DNA from: Morganella sibonii | Lineage (GTDB): Bacteria > Pseudomonadota > Gammaproteobacteria > Enterobacterales > Enterobacteriaceae | Length of the DNA: 64,000 bases | NCBI RefSeq assembly: GCF_040560245.1 | Contig: NZ_JAKMWP010000009.1 | Strand: one strand, 5' to 3' | In this document: in pieces, positions 50,997 through 59,925 of the stretch | Layout: every line of letters begins with the position of its first letter | Position numbering within the stretch: position 1 is the first letter of the stretch | Made by a program: the position numbers and the translations under genes | Notes under the pieces: model-generated | The model's input: the letters and a program-made list of their open reading frames with translations, nothing else | Told to the model about the DNA's origin: nothing | The model's database searches: none

Positions 50997-52376
50997 ATGG
51001 CACTGTGGGGCGGACGCTTCAGTCAGGAAGCAGATCAACGGTTCAAACAATTCAACGACTCGCTGAAATTCGATTATCGTCTGGCGGAGCAGGATATTAC
51101 CGGCTCTGTGGCCTGGTCGAAAGCACTGGTGACTGTCAATGTGCTGACCGCGCAGGAGCAGGCGGCGCTGGAGCAGGCACTGAATGAGCTGCTGGCGGAA
51201 GTACAGGCCGACCCGCGTGCTATTCTGCGCAGTGATGCGGAAGATATTCACAGCTGGGTGGAAGGTAAACTTATCGCTAAAGTCGGCGATCTGGGGAAAA
51301 AACTCCACACCGGGCGCAGCCGTAACGACCAGGTGGCCACAGATTTAAAACTGTGGTGCAAAGAGGCGGTCAGCCAGATCCTCGCGGCATTGCAGGAATT
51401 ACAGCAGGCTCTGGTGCTGACGGCAGAACAAAATCAGGATGCGGTGATGCCGGGCTACACCCACTTACAGCGGGCGCAGCCGGTGACTTTTGCCCACTGG
51501 TGCCTGGCGTACAGTGAAATGCTGGCGCGGGATGAAAGCCGTGTCCGTGATGCCCTGGCGCGCTTTGATTACAGCCCGCTCGGTTCGGGCGCACTGGCCG
51601 GAACCGCGTATGCCATCGACCGGGAACAACTGGCCGGCTGGTTAGGATTTGCGGGCGCGACCTGTAACAGCCTCGACAGTGTGTCTGACCGCGACCATGT
51701 GCTGGAACTGCTCAGCGATGCGGCGATCAGCATGGTGCATCTGTCCCGTTTTGCTGAAGATATGATTTTCTTCAACAGCGGTGAAGCAGCGTTTATTGAA
51801 TTATCTGACCGCGTCACCTCCGGCTCCTCCCTGATGCCGCAGAAAAAGAACCCGGATGCCCTTGAGCTTATCCGCGGTAAATGCGGACGGGTACAGGGTG
51901 CACTGACCGGCATGATGATGACTCTCAAAGGCCTGCCGCTCGCCTATAACAAAGATATGCAGGAAGACAAAGAAGGGCTGTTTGATGCTCTCGATACCTG
52001 GCTGGACTGCCTGCATATGGCAGCGCTGGTGCTGGAAGGCATTCAGGTAAAACGTCCGCGCTGTGAGGAAGCGGCCAAACAAGGCTATGCCAACGCGACA
52101 GAACTGGCGGATTACCTGGTGGCAAAAGGCGTTCCGTTCCGCGAGGCGCATCATATTGTCGGTGAAGTGGTGGTCGGCGCGATAGCAAAAGGCGTGGCAC
52201 TGGAAGAAATGCCGCTGACAGAATTACAGGAATTCAGCCCGGTGATTGCTCTGGATGTGTATGACATCCTGTCACTTCAGTCCTGTCTGGAAAAACGTTG
52301 CGCGAAAGGCGGTGTCTCACCGGAGCAGGTGGCCGCGGCCATCAGTGAAGCTAAAATCCGGCTGAAACTGGCGTAA
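50997..52376 (+). CDS. argH: Argininosuccinate lyase
   Basis: This enzyme splits argininosuccinate to arginine and fumarate, the last step of the pathway. It has 459 residues from the ATG at 50997 (E. coli 457); an earlier frame from 50937 adds 20 non-conserved residues. MALWGGRFSQEADQRF, TGRSRNDQVATDLKLW with the HTGRSRND motif, the catalytic-region PGYTHLQRAQP and the fumarase signature SSLMPQKKNPD are present. It ends at a strong terminator, closing argCBGH. Confidence 0.98.
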   Translation: MALWGGRFSQEADQRFKQFNDSLKFDYRLAEQDITGSVAWSKALVTVNVLTAQEQAALEQALNELLAEVQADPRAILRSDAEDIHSWVEGKLIAKVGDLGKKLHTGRSRNDQVATDLKLWCKEAVSQILAALQELQQALVLTAEQNQDAVMPGYTHLQRAQPVTFAHWCLAYSEMLARDESRVRDALARFDYSPLGSGALAGTAYAIDREQLAGWLGFAGATCNSLDSVSDRDHVLELLSDAAISMVHLSRFAEDMIFFNSGEAAFIELSDRVTSGSSLMPQKKNPDALELIRGKCGRVQGALTGMMMTLKGLPLAYNKDMQEDKEGLFDALDTWLDCLHMAALVLEGIQVKRPRCEEAAKQGYANATELADYLVAKGVPFREAHHIVGEVVVGAIAKGVALEEMPLTELQEFSPVIALDVYDILSLQSCLEKRCAKGGVSPEQVAAAISEAKIRLKLA

Positions 52377-52389
52377 CATAATGCATTGT

Positions 52390-52427
52390 CCCCGGATCAC
52401 GTTCTGTTTCCCGTGATCCGGGGTTTT
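52390..52427 (+). terminator. argCBGH terminator
   Basis: CCCCGGATCACG and CGTGATCCGGGG form a perfect 12-bp stem followed by four T residues. Confidence 0.9.
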
Positions 52428-52438
52428 ATGTATTGTCA

Positions 52439-52660
52439 TCAGTATATTTTTTGCATATAACGCGAAGGCCAGATGTCGGCCGGTGATACATTCAGGAAAT
52501 CCGCAATAATCTTTTCGCCTTTCGGCCAGCGCCGGGCAAGGGCATTATTCAGTGTTGCCGGCCGCAATCCGGCATTACGAGATAGTGCCGACAATGACGT
52601 TCCTCTTTTTTTGATGGCGGCAATAATATCCGCCGGATGCCAGTCTTGTGCTTTATTCAT
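52439..52660 (-). CDS. Ner/Nlp-family DNA-binding protein
   Basis: This 73-residue protein resembles phage Ner and chromosomal Nlp/SfsB regulators: DWHPADIIAAIKKRGTSLSAL, then RNAGLRPATLNNALARRWPK, then IIADFLNVSPADIWPSRY. The central helix-turn-helix follows the family pattern. Such proteins come from phages and control transcription locally. A Shine-Dalgarno-like AAAGGTA precedes the ATG. It points away from the LuxR-type gene, separated by a 200-bp AT-rich gap. Targets are unknown. Confidence 0.85.
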   Translation of the reverse strand: MNKAQDWHPADIIAAIKKRGTSLSALSRNAGLRPATLNNALARRWPKGEKIIADFLNVSPADIWPSRYMQKIY

Positions 52661-52859
52661 ATTTATACCTTTATTAATTAATCTGACTAAATTTAGTGAG
52701 TATTTAATATCATGCTAATTAGTGATATTAATGCTGAAATTAAAGGGTAGATTAAATTATAAATTTTAAAATACGAGTAAATTGAGGGGTTGTAATTTCA
52801 TTTTTATATGGTAAATGTACATTAGCAATTACGTCATAACTAACATAGGAAGTTAAGCT

Positions 52860-53630
52860 ATGAATATAGAGAGCATTGCAATGGAAAACATTTGCAATAA
52901 CATGATTAAAGATTTCTCTCACTATTTTGATTGGAATAATATCGGTATTAACTATTCTATTGTTAATGCAGGTGAAAAAACGGTTAATACTATATCAAGT
53001 AACTATGAATGGATGCTTATGTTTTGGGGTGATGACCTCGATTTATTGATGGAAGAAAGATTAAATACCGGAATTCAATATTGGAGTAATTATTCAAATG
53101 CTTTCACTGAAACATTACGGAGGAGTGAAAATAGTAAATTTAAAGTGGATTTTTGTTCAAGGTACGGAAATGTATTTGAAATCCTATCTATCAATGCCGG
53201 AAGGAAATTGTCTGTCACAGATATGATGTCTGTATATAAATGGAAGCCAACAATGTCAGATTATATTCATCGGGTGTGGCAAAAAACGGAGAATATCAGT
53301 TTGCCATTACGGGCAGAAATCGGTAATAGCAATAATACTTTAACAGGAAGGAATAAAACAGAAATATTAGATATCCACCAATATATGCGCTTCGGCAATA
53401 TCCGCTTTACCCGCAAAGAAATCCTCACCATCCGGTTATTATTATCCCATCGAAAAATAAAAGAAATCAGTGCAGTGCAGGGATGTTCAGAAGCATCGGA
53501 GCATAAACGTATTCAGCGGATAAAAGAAAAACTGGGCTGCCCGCATGCATCGTCCGGCGGGGTATTTAATGCGCTGAAAGAAAACGGGATTACCCTGGCG
53601 TGCCTGGATACGCTGGTGAGCCTGCCGTAA
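52860..53630 (+). CDS. LuxR-type transcriptional regulator
   Basis: This 256-residue AT-rich gene encodes a probable LuxR/GerE HTH near residues 180-230 (FTRKEILTIRLLLSHRKIKE, then ISAVQGCSEASEHKRIQRIK). The N-terminal 170 residues form a sensor-like domain of uncertain type. The residues typical of acyl-homoserine-lactone binding are not evident; a PAS4-like sensor seen in other enterobacterial LuxR solos is possible. No LuxI partner is seen. It has GGAAG before the ATG. The MFS gene starts 71 bp downstream on the same strand and could be its target. Confidence 0.7.
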   Translation: MNIESIAMENICNNMIKDFSHYFDWNNIGINYSIVNAGEKTVNTISSNYEWMLMFWGDDLDLLMEERLNTGIQYWSNYSNAFTETLRRSENSKFKVDFCSRYGNVFEILSINAGRKLSVTDMMSVYKWKPTMSDYIHRVWQKTENISLPLRAEIGNSNNTLTGRNKTEILDIHQYMRFGNIRFTRKEILTIRLLLSHRKIKEISAVQGCSEASEHKRIQRIKEKLGCPHASSGGVFNALKENGITLACLDTLVSLP

Positions 53631-53700
53631 GCCATCTGTACAAAATAACAGAGTGGGCTGCCGGGCAGCCCGTCTTTATCAGGATCAAAGGGAATTGAGA

Positions 53701-54903
53701 ATGAAATGGAGATACCGGCTGGGTGCCGTGGCAGGGAATGCACTGGAGTATTACGATATCGCAGTTTTTGCGGCAATCTCCGTATATCTCAGCGCTGAGC
53801 TTGAAAGACTGGGTTATGAATCAGCAACTGAAATGGTCTGGGGAATATTTGCGCTGCGTTTTCTGGCACGTCCGGTCGGCGGCTATATTATCGGACGCTA
53901 TGCGGACAGGGCAGGGAAACGGTCAGCGTTAATATTAACCAGTCTGATAACAGGTACTGCAACGTTATGTATGGCGTTACTGCCGGTTAACTTATTAGGA
54001 TCTTATACACCTGTTGCCGTTTTAGTTTTGCAAATGACATTGTCGTTCAGTTTTGGCGGTGAGTATCCGTCATTAATTACGTATCTGTTCAGTCATGCAA
54101 AAGATAATGAACGGGCAAGGTTGTCATCACTCGTTGTGGCAAGTTCCACACTCGGTGTGATTATCTCTCTCGGACTGGTTTTGGTTCTGGAAACGATGCT
54201 CACACCAGATATGATGCAAAGTATTGGCTGGCGTATCCCGTTATTGGTTGGTCTGGCGAATATTATGATGAGTTTCTGGTTCCGTACACGATTACCGGAA
54301 CTATCTGTTAAACCGGTGACGGGAAAACAGGTTAATGGTTATCAGGCACTGCTTATCTTTCTGATGACGATTCCGGGTTCCGCTGTTTTCTATTCCTATA
54401 ACATGTCTTCCTCACTGGTCCGTGAACAGATTAAGACAGACATATTGAAAGAAGGTTATGCAATATACTCATCCTGTTTTCTGTTCATCTCTATTCTTAT
54501 CTGCGGGTGGCTGACGGATAAATACAGTTCAGCGGAACGTGTTTTTAAAATCAGTGCCGGATGTCTGGTGATATTATCAGTGCCAATTTATTTCTTACTC
54601 AGCAGTGAACACACCGCCCTGGTCATTACCGCTCAGTTAGTTCTGACCATTAATGCGTCCTGTATTTCCTGCACACTGGCATCCGTGATTGCCGGTATTT
54701 CCCGTGGTCACACCACCACATTAAGCCTGGGATATAACCTTGCATCCACTCTGATCGGCGGATTTACCCCGCTAATTATCGGCTGGCTGGTGTCATATAA
54801 CCTGACATATGCCGGGGTGTATATCGCGGCCTCCGGCCTGACCGTCATGCTTTCTTACCGGTTAATGCGGAAAGGTGATGTAAAAGCCTGTGCTTACCGG
54901 TAA
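53701..54903 (+). CDS. MFS transporter of the metabolite:H+ symporter type
   Basis: This 400-residue inner-membrane transporter has about 12 helices. GNALEYYDIAVFAAI in helix 1, the loop 2-3 RPVGGYIIGRYADRAGKRSAL and FGGEYPSLITY are typical of the ProP/ShiA/metabolite symporter branch. The ATG at 53701 has a Shine-Dalgarno (AGGGA); an in-frame start at 53653 is less likely. The substrate is unknown. Co-directional with the LuxR-type gene, 71 bp after it. Confidence 0.82.
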   Translation: MKWRYRLGAVAGNALEYYDIAVFAAISVYLSAELERLGYESATEMVWGIFALRFLARPVGGYIIGRYADRAGKRSALILTSLITGTATLCMALLPVNLLGSYTPVAVLVLQMTLSFSFGGEYPSLITYLFSHAKDNERARLSSLVVASSTLGVIISLGLVLVLETMLTPDMMQSIGWRIPLLVGLANIMMSFWFRTRLPELSVKPVTGKQVNGYQALLIFLMTIPGSAVFYSYNMSSSLVREQIKTDILKEGYAIYSSCFLFISILICGWLTDKYSSAERVFKISAGCLVILSVPIYFLLSSEHTALVITAQLVLTINASCISCTLASVIAGISRGHTTTLSLGYNLASTLIGGFTPLIIGWLVSYNLTYAGVYIAASGLTVMLSYRLMRKGDVKACAYR

Positions 54904-54970
54904 CGCTATTGGTTTTCTGTCTGTTTCCGGCCTGAGATTTAAGCTCGACTAACAATGCAGTTGCGTTATG

Positions 54971-54995
54971 ATAGTTATCAATTGATTTTATCTAT
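54971..54995. promoter_or_regulatory. Possible OxyR site in the oxyR leader
   Basis: On the minus strand ATAGATAAAATCAAT matches the OxyR half-site ATAGNTNNNANCTAT at all but one fixed base. It lies about 25-50 bp before the oxyR start, which suits autoregulation. The second half-site is weak. Confidence 0.4.
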
Positions 54996-55018
54996 TAATC
55001 GCAGACGGAGACACAGGC

Positions 55019-55930
55019 ATGAATATCCGGGATTTGGAATATCTGGTGGCACTTTCTGAGCATAATCACTTTCGCCGTGCGGCGGATGCCTGCCATGTCA
55101 GCCAGCCGACACTGAGCGGGCAGATCCGCAAGCTGGAGGATGAGCTGGGAGTGATGCTGCTGGAGCGGACCAGCCGTAAGGTCCTGTTTACTCAGCAGGG
55201 AATGCTGCTGGTGGATCAGGCCCGGACCATCCTGCGTGAAGTGAAAATCCTCGAGGAAATGGCTTCTCTTCAGGGGGAAAGCATGGCGGGACCGCTGCAT
55301 ATCGGGTTGATCCCGACCATCGCCCCGTATCTGCTGCCGCATATCATTCCGGAACTGCACAGGTTATGGCCGAAACTCGAGATGTATCTGCATGAAGCTC
55401 AGACACATCAGTTGCTGGCGCAACTGGACAGCGGCAAACTCGACTGCGCGATTCTGGCGCGGGTAAAAGAAACCGGCAGTTTTATTGAAGAACCGCTGTT
55501 TAATGAGCCGATGAAACTGGCGATTTATGATGAGCATCCGTGGGCATCACGTCAGGAAGTGGAAATGCACGAGCTGGCCGGTGAAAAACTGCTGATGCTG
55601 GAAGACGGGCACTGTCTGCGTGACCAGGCGATGGGATTCTGTTTCCAGGCGGGCGCGCGGGAAGATACTCACTTCCGGGCGACGAGTATGGAAACGCTGC
55701 GTAATATGGTGGCCGCGGGCAGCGGTATCACGTTACTGCCGGATCTGGCCATTCCGCCGGAGCACAAACGCGATGGTGTGTGCTATCTCTCCTGCACCAA
55801 TCCGGAACCGTTCCGTGAAGTGATTCTGGTTTATCGCCCGGGATCACCTCTGCGCAGCCGTTACAGTCAGCTGGCAGAGGCTATCCGTGCAAAAATGAGT
55901 GCGTATTACCAACAGGAACCCGCTGTTTAA
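55019..55930 (+). CDS. oxyR: Peroxide sensor and regulator OxyR
   Basis: This LysR-type activator of the hydrogen-peroxide response has 303 residues (E. coli 305). The HTH is at 1-60 (MNIRDLEYLVALSEHNHFRR, then AADACHVSQPTLSGQIRKLE). The redox cysteines are in LEDGHCLRDQAMGFCFQAG, positioned as E. coli Cys199 and Cys208, and form the activating disulfide. It overlaps the sthA stop by 4 nt on the other strand (convergent). OxyS-like sequence was not seen upstream. Confidence 0.98.
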   Translation: MNIRDLEYLVALSEHNHFRRAADACHVSQPTLSGQIRKLEDELGVMLLERTSRKVLFTQQGMLLVDQARTILREVKILEEMASLQGESMAGPLHIGLIPTIAPYLLPHIIPELHRLWPKLEMYLHEAQTHQLLAQLDSGKLDCAILARVKETGSFIEEPLFNEPMKLAIYDEHPWASRQEVEMHELAGEKLLMLEDGHCLRDQAMGFCFQAGAREDTHFRATSMETLRNMVAAGSGITLLPDLAIPPEHKRDGVCYLSCTNPEPFREVILVYRPGSPLRSRYSQLAEAIRAKMSAYYQQEPAV

Positions 55931-57327
55931 AATAAGCGGTTAAGCCCGTTCAGTGCGGCAACCCGGTAGGCTTCGGCCATGGTCGGGTAGTTGAAGGTGG
56001 TATTGACGAAATAATCGATGGTATTACCTTCACCTTTCTGTTCCATAATCGCCTGGCCGATATGGATAATCTCAGCCGCACGCTCGCCGAAGCAGTGGAT
56101 CCCCAGAATCTGCCGGGTTTCACGGTGGAACAGAATTTTCAGACTGCCGGCATCCAGCCCGGCGATTTGCGCCCGCGCCAGATGTTTGAATTGTGCCCGG
56201 CCCACTTCATACGGAACCTTCATCGCGGTCAGCTGCTGCTCTGTCTTGCCGACTGAGCTTATCTCCGGAATGGTGTAAATTCCGGTCGGGATATCCTCAA
56301 TCAGATGCAGCGGGGCATCGCCGTCATGGGTGATTGCCCGGGCGGCAATCCGCCCCTGGTCATAGGCTGCCGAGGCGAGGCTCGGATAGCCGATAACATC
56401 CCCGACCGCATAAATCGCCGGATTGCTGGTCTGATAGGTATCATTAACACTGATAAGACCGCGGCTGTCAGCCGTGATCCCGACATGCTCAAGACCGAGA
56501 TTATCGGTGTTACCGGTGCGGCCGTTGGCAAAGAGCAGGCAGTCTGCTTTTACTTTTTTTCCGGAGCGGAAGTGAATAATCACGCCGTCACCGGTGCCCT
56601 CAATCCGCTCATACTCTTCATTCTGACGGATAACCACGCCGTTGTTCCAGAAGTGATAGGTGAGTGCGTCCGACATCTCCTGGTCGAGAAATGCCAGTAA
56701 CCGGTCGCGGGTGTTAATTAAATCCACCTTGACGCTCAGACCGCGGAAAATAGAGGCATATTCACAGCCGATAACCCCGGCACCATAAATGATGACATGG
56801 CGGGGTTCGTGCGTCAGTGACAGAATGGTATCGCTGTTATAGATACGGGAGTGGCTGAAATCGACATCCGGCGGGCAGTACGGCCGCGAACCGGTGGCGA
56901 TAACCACATTATCCGCACGGAGAATATCGCAGCTGCCGTCGCTGTAGCGCACACAGACATCACCTTCTTCGGTGAATTTTGCTTCGCCGCAGAACATCGT
57001 GCAGCCGTTACGCTCGTAAAAGCCGCGCCGCATGCCGGTCTGCTGGGTAATGACCCGCCCGGCGTGTGCCAGGATCTCTGAAAATGACGATTTCAGAATC
57101 CGGGAGTTATCACTGTACAGCGGATTCTGGTTAAATTCGATAATACGGCTGACGGCGTGGCGCAGCGCTTTGGAAGGAATCGTTCCCCAGTGGGTACAGC
57201 CGCCGCCGACGTCGTTATAACGCTCAATCACGGCAACCCGTTTTCCCTGCTTCACAAGTCCCATTGCCACACCTTCGCCACCCGGGCCGGAGCCGATGAC
57301 AATGGCGTCAAACTGGTTCTGTTGCAT
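55927..57327 (-). CDS. sthA: Soluble pyridine nucleotide transhydrogenase
   Basis: This FAD protein transfers hydride between NADPH and NAD+, draining excess NADPH. It has 466 residues from the ATG at 57327, equal to E. coli. The FAD motif is AIVIGSGPGGEGVAMGLVKQ. GGGCTHWGTIPSKALRHA holds a Cys and a Thr where other family members have a disulfide pair. The NAD motif is IYGAGVIGCEYASIF, and the dimerisation domain ends in VAALNGLNRLF. It is convergent with oxyR. Confidence 0.97.
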   Translation of the reverse strand: MQQNQFDAIVIGSGPGGEGVAMGLVKQGKRVAVIERYNDVGGGCTHWGTIPSKALRHAVSRIIEFNQNPLYSDNSRILKSSFSEILAHAGRVITQQTGMRRGFYERNGCTMFCGEAKFTEEGDVCVRYSDGSCDILRADNVVIATGSRPYCPPDVDFSHSRIYNSDTILSLTHEPRHVIIYGAGVIGCEYASIFRGLSVKVDLINTRDRLLAFLDQEMSDALTYHFWNNGVVIRQNEEYERIEGTGDGVIIHFRSGKKVKADCLLFANGRTGNTDNLGLEHVGITADSRGLISVNDTYQTSNPAIYAVGDVIGYPSLASAAYDQGRIAARAITHDGDAPLHLIEDIPTGIYTIPEISSVGKTEQQLTAMKVPYEVGRAQFKHLARAQIAGLDAGSLKILFHRETRQILGIHCFGERAAEIIHIGQAIMEQKGEGNTIDYFVNTTFNYPTMAEAYRVAALNGLNRLF

Positions 57328-57531
57328 ATGAGAAATAACCTGTTTATACATAAATTAACAACATCATCTTAACATCAGATGCAAAATCAGCCTATGATTA
57401 GTAAGGTTTACAGGTCACAGTTCGGAAAATCTTTTTTTCAGGAATTTCACCGGCCATAAGCTAATCATCACTGAAAAAAGTATTAAGTTTGTTATATTGA
57501 TCCGTCTGAATAAATTGAGAGTCTGAATTCC

Positions 57532-58188
57532 GTGAGTAACGTGATTGGTGTAAGAGCAAAACAAAAAGAAAAAACCCGCCGGGCCCTGATTGAAGCGGCT
57601 TTCAGTCAGCTGAGCGCCGAGCGCAGCTTCACCAGTCTGAGCCTGCGTGAGGTCGCCCGCGAAGCCGGAATCGCTCCGACGTCTTTTTACCGTCATTTCA
57701 AAGATGTGGATGAACTGGGGCTGACCATGGTGGACGAGAGCGGACTGATGCTGCGCCAGCTGATGCGTCAGGCACGGCAGCGTATCGCCAAAGGCGGGAG
57801 TGTGATCCGGACATCAGTTGCGACATTTATGGAGTTTATCGGTAATAACCCCAACGCTTTCAGGTTATTATTGCGTGAGCGCTCCGGGACATCCTCAGAA
57901 TTCCGCGCGGCAGTCGCACGGGAAATCCAGCATTTTATTGCAGAGCTGGCAGACTATCTGGAACTGGAAAGTAAAATGCCGCGTCAGTTTACTGAATTGC
58001 AGGCAGAATCGATGGTAACCATCGTATTCAGCGCCGGTGCGGAAGCTCTGGATATTGATTTGGAAAAGCGGGCGTACCTGGAAGAGCGGCTGGTATTACA
58101 GCTGCGGATGATCGCCAGAGGCGCGTATTACTGGTATCGCCGCGAACAAGAGAAAATGCATGACCCCGATTATACCCCTTTAATTTAG
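57532..58188 (+). CDS. fabR: TetR-family repressor FabR
   Basis: This repressor controls fabA and fabB to set the unsaturated fatty-acid content of membranes. It has 218 residues with a GTG start (E. coli 215). The HTH is SLREVAREAGIAPTSFYRHF (about 38-57), and the ligand domain is very close to E. coli (LMRQARQRIAKGGSVIRTS, then GNNPNAFRLLLRERSGTS). It lies upstream of yijD with 23 bp between them and divergent from sthA, as in E. coli. Confidence 0.97.
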   Translation: MSNVIGVRAKQKEKTRRALIEAAFSQLSAERSFTSLSLREVAREAGIAPTSFYRHFKDVDELGLTMVDESGLMLRQLMRQARQRIAKGGSVIRTSVATFMEFIGNNPNAFRLLLRERSGTSSEFRAAVAREIQHFIAELADYLELESKMPRQFTELQAESMVTIVFSAGAEALDIDLEKRAYLEERLVLQLRMIARGAYYWYRREQEKMHDPDYTPLI

Positions 58189-58211
58189 CACACATCACCA
58201 AGGAGAACGTT

Positions 58212-58586
58212 ATGACGGAACAGTATCGCCGTGACAAAGGAACCTTACTGCTCGCTTTTATTGTCGGGCTTTCAGTACACGGTACTTTTTCAGCACTTTT
58301 TAATTCCGCAGTCCATTTTTCGGTTTTTCCGGTTCTGGCATTGTGTCTTGCGGTTTATTGTTTCCATCAGCGTTATCTTAACCAGATGCTGCCGGAAGGT
58401 ATGCCCAAGCTGGTGACCGGCACGTTCTTCCTGGGTCTGTTTGCCTATAACGCCCTGATGCGTGCGGAATATCCGGAAGCCGGATCAAACTACTTTTCTG
58501 CCGTCTTTATTGTGATTATCGCATTGTGGCTCTACCGGGCGATGAAACAGCGCCGTGCCACCGGACAGGATGAAGTGACGGAGTAA
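58212..58586 (+). CDS. yijD: Inner-membrane protein YijD
   Basis: This 124-residue DUF1422 membrane protein of unknown function is always found next to fabR. It has four hydrophobic helices. The RDKGTLLLAFIVGLSVHGTF start and YCFHQRYLNQMLPEGMP match E. coli YijD (119 residues). The Shine-Dalgarno AAGGAG is 8 nt from the ATG. A terminator follows. Confidence 0.95.
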   Translation: MTEQYRRDKGTLLLAFIVGLSVHGTFSALFNSAVHFSVFPVLALCLAVYCFHQRYLNQMLPEGMPKLVTGTFFLGLFAYNALMRAEYPEAGSNYFSAVFIVIIALWLYRAMKQRRATGQDEVTE

Positions 58587-58604
58587 TCTCCGCAGAAAGA
58601 ATAT

Positions 58605-58640
58605 GAAAAAACCGGTTACTCTGAAGTGACCGGTTTTTTT
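58605..58640. terminator. Terminator between yijD and nikO
   Basis: AAAAACCGGTTACT and AGTGACCGGTTTTTTT form a near-perfect stem with A and T runs, serving convergent genes. Confidence 0.88.
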
Positions 58641-58649
58641 GTATCCGTG

Positions 58650-59294
58650 TCAGGCACGGCAGGGAAACGGGATTACGCGGTGCGCCATCCGCTGCGTGAA
58701 CTGCTGATTATGAGAGGCAACAATCATCGGCAGATTCAGCTGTGTGAGAATATCTTCCAGCCGCTGAATATTTTTCTCATTCAGACCGTTGGTCGGTTCA
58801 TCCAGCAGGAGAATTGACGGTGACATTGCCAGTACACCAGCCAGTGCGGTAAAGTTTTTTTCACCGCCGGAAATTTCAGTCACAGCGCGATCTTTCAGCC
58901 GGACGATATCCAGCATTTCCAGGCACTGCAGGGCGCGTTCCCGTGCTGCATCCTGTGTCATCCCCATATTCAGCGGGCCGAACATCACATCATCCAGCAC
59001 ACCCGGACCGAACAACTGATCATCAGGATGCTGAAACAGCAATCCCAGCGGGCCGCGCACCTCTGTGAAATCGTCCTCAGAGTGACGGGACTTGCCGAAA
59101 ACCGAAATATTCCCGGTAAACGGGATAAAACCTAACAGAGTGTGCAGCAGAGTGGATTTCCCGCTGCCGATATCACCGCACAGAAAAAGCCGTTCTCCGG
59201 CGTTCAGTTCAAAGCTCAGATCCTGAATTATGGGTACATTGTTGCGGCTGACAACCAGATTGCTGACCTGAATCAGGGGATTTTGGGACGTCAT
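58650..59294 (-). CDS. nikO: Nickel/cobalt ECF transporter ATPase (NikO/CbiO type)
   Basis: This 214-residue ABC ATPase energises the ECF uptake complex. Walker A is CGDIGSGKSTLLHTLLG, the Q-loop LLFQHPDDQLFG is characteristic of ECF ATPases, the signature is ISGGEKNFTALAGVL, Walker B is SILLLDEPTNGLNEKN and the switch His is ASHNQQ. It is shorter than many CbiO proteins. Its start lies 86 nt inside the nikQ frame. Last gene of the operon. Symbol chosen because nikK- and nikL-like genes are linked; cobalt cannot be excluded. Confidence 0.85.
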   Translation of the reverse strand: MTSQNPLIQVSNLVVSRNNVPIIQDLSFELNAGERLFLCGDIGSGKSTLLHTLLGFIPFTGNISVFGKSRHSEDDFTEVRGPLGLLFQHPDDQLFGPGVLDDVMFGPLNMGMTQDAARERALQCLEMLDIVRLKDRAVTEISGGEKNFTALAGVLAMSPSILLLDEPTNGLNEKNIQRLEDILTQLNLPMIVASHNQQFTQRMAHRVIPFPCRA

Positions 59295-59925
59295 TAACAG
59301 ACCTTTTTGTATTAACAGAAGACGGGCGTGCGTAAAAACCCCGGGCTTTCAGCGCCATTTCAGTGGTTTCCGCTTTGTGCATCGCTTTGATCAGCAGCAG
59401 GGCGACTAATTGGGACAGCATGGTAAAGGTCCGTTTATTCATCCCTTTACGGAATCCCCGAGCTTTCATGGCAGTTTCAAGCTGTTGTTTGGTCTCACTG
59501 AAAATCGCGATATAGCGGATCGTCAGAATAAACAGCTTAATCAGCTTGTCGGGCAGGGGGTAGCGCTTCACGGCACACGCCAGATCGATATCTGTCATAT
59601 TTGTCAGCATCGCAGAGACAAACAGCAGAATCGCATTCATTTTCAGCGTGATTTGCTGGGCGAGAAACACGCCTGCCGGGGATTGCACAATGCCCTGGCT
59701 TTCGAGTTTCCACGGCAGTGTCAGCCAGACAAACAGGATAAAAATATTCAGTTTCAGCACCGTCAGCAGTGAACGGCCCAACTGACGGCGGCGGCAGATA
59801 ATAAACAGCAGAAAAGCACCCGACAGACCGGCAATAAGCCAGTCGGTCTGCCGGATACCGCTGAGCAGAAAAGCCCAGAGAACCGCAAGAAGCAGGCGCC
59901 GGTGAGGAGGCAGCCAGTTATCCAT
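59209..59925 (-). CDS. nikQ: ECF transporter transmembrane subunit (NikQ/CbiQ type)
   Basis: This 238-residue membrane protein couples the ATPase to the substrate-binding NikM. It has four to five helices in the first 120 residues and then cytoplasmic coupling helices with the ARGF motifs (AMKARGFRKGM and ALKARGFYARP). The last 30 residues (SVNDVPKSPDSGQQSGCQ...) are read over nikO DNA and look unlike the family, so the natural end may be earlier or the frame may have drifted. It overlaps nikM by 8 nt. Confidence 0.83.
   Translation of the reverse strand: MDNWLPPHRRLLLAVLWAFLLSGIRQTDWLIAGLSGAFLLFIICRRRQLGRSLLTVLKLNIFILFVWLTLPWKLESQGIVQSPAGVFLAQQITLKMNAILLFVSAMLTNMTDIDLACAVKRYPLPDKLIKLFILTIRYIAIFSETKQQLETAMKARGFRKGMNKRTFTMLSQLVALLLIKAMHKAETTEMALKARGFYARPSSVNTKRSVNDVPKSPDSGQQSGCQPQQCTHNSGSEL

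Noticed and set aside
54904..55018. OxyS-like sRNA divergent from oxyR
   Set aside because: The gap is only 115 bp and has no terminator-like stem or T run on the minus strand at the expected distance.
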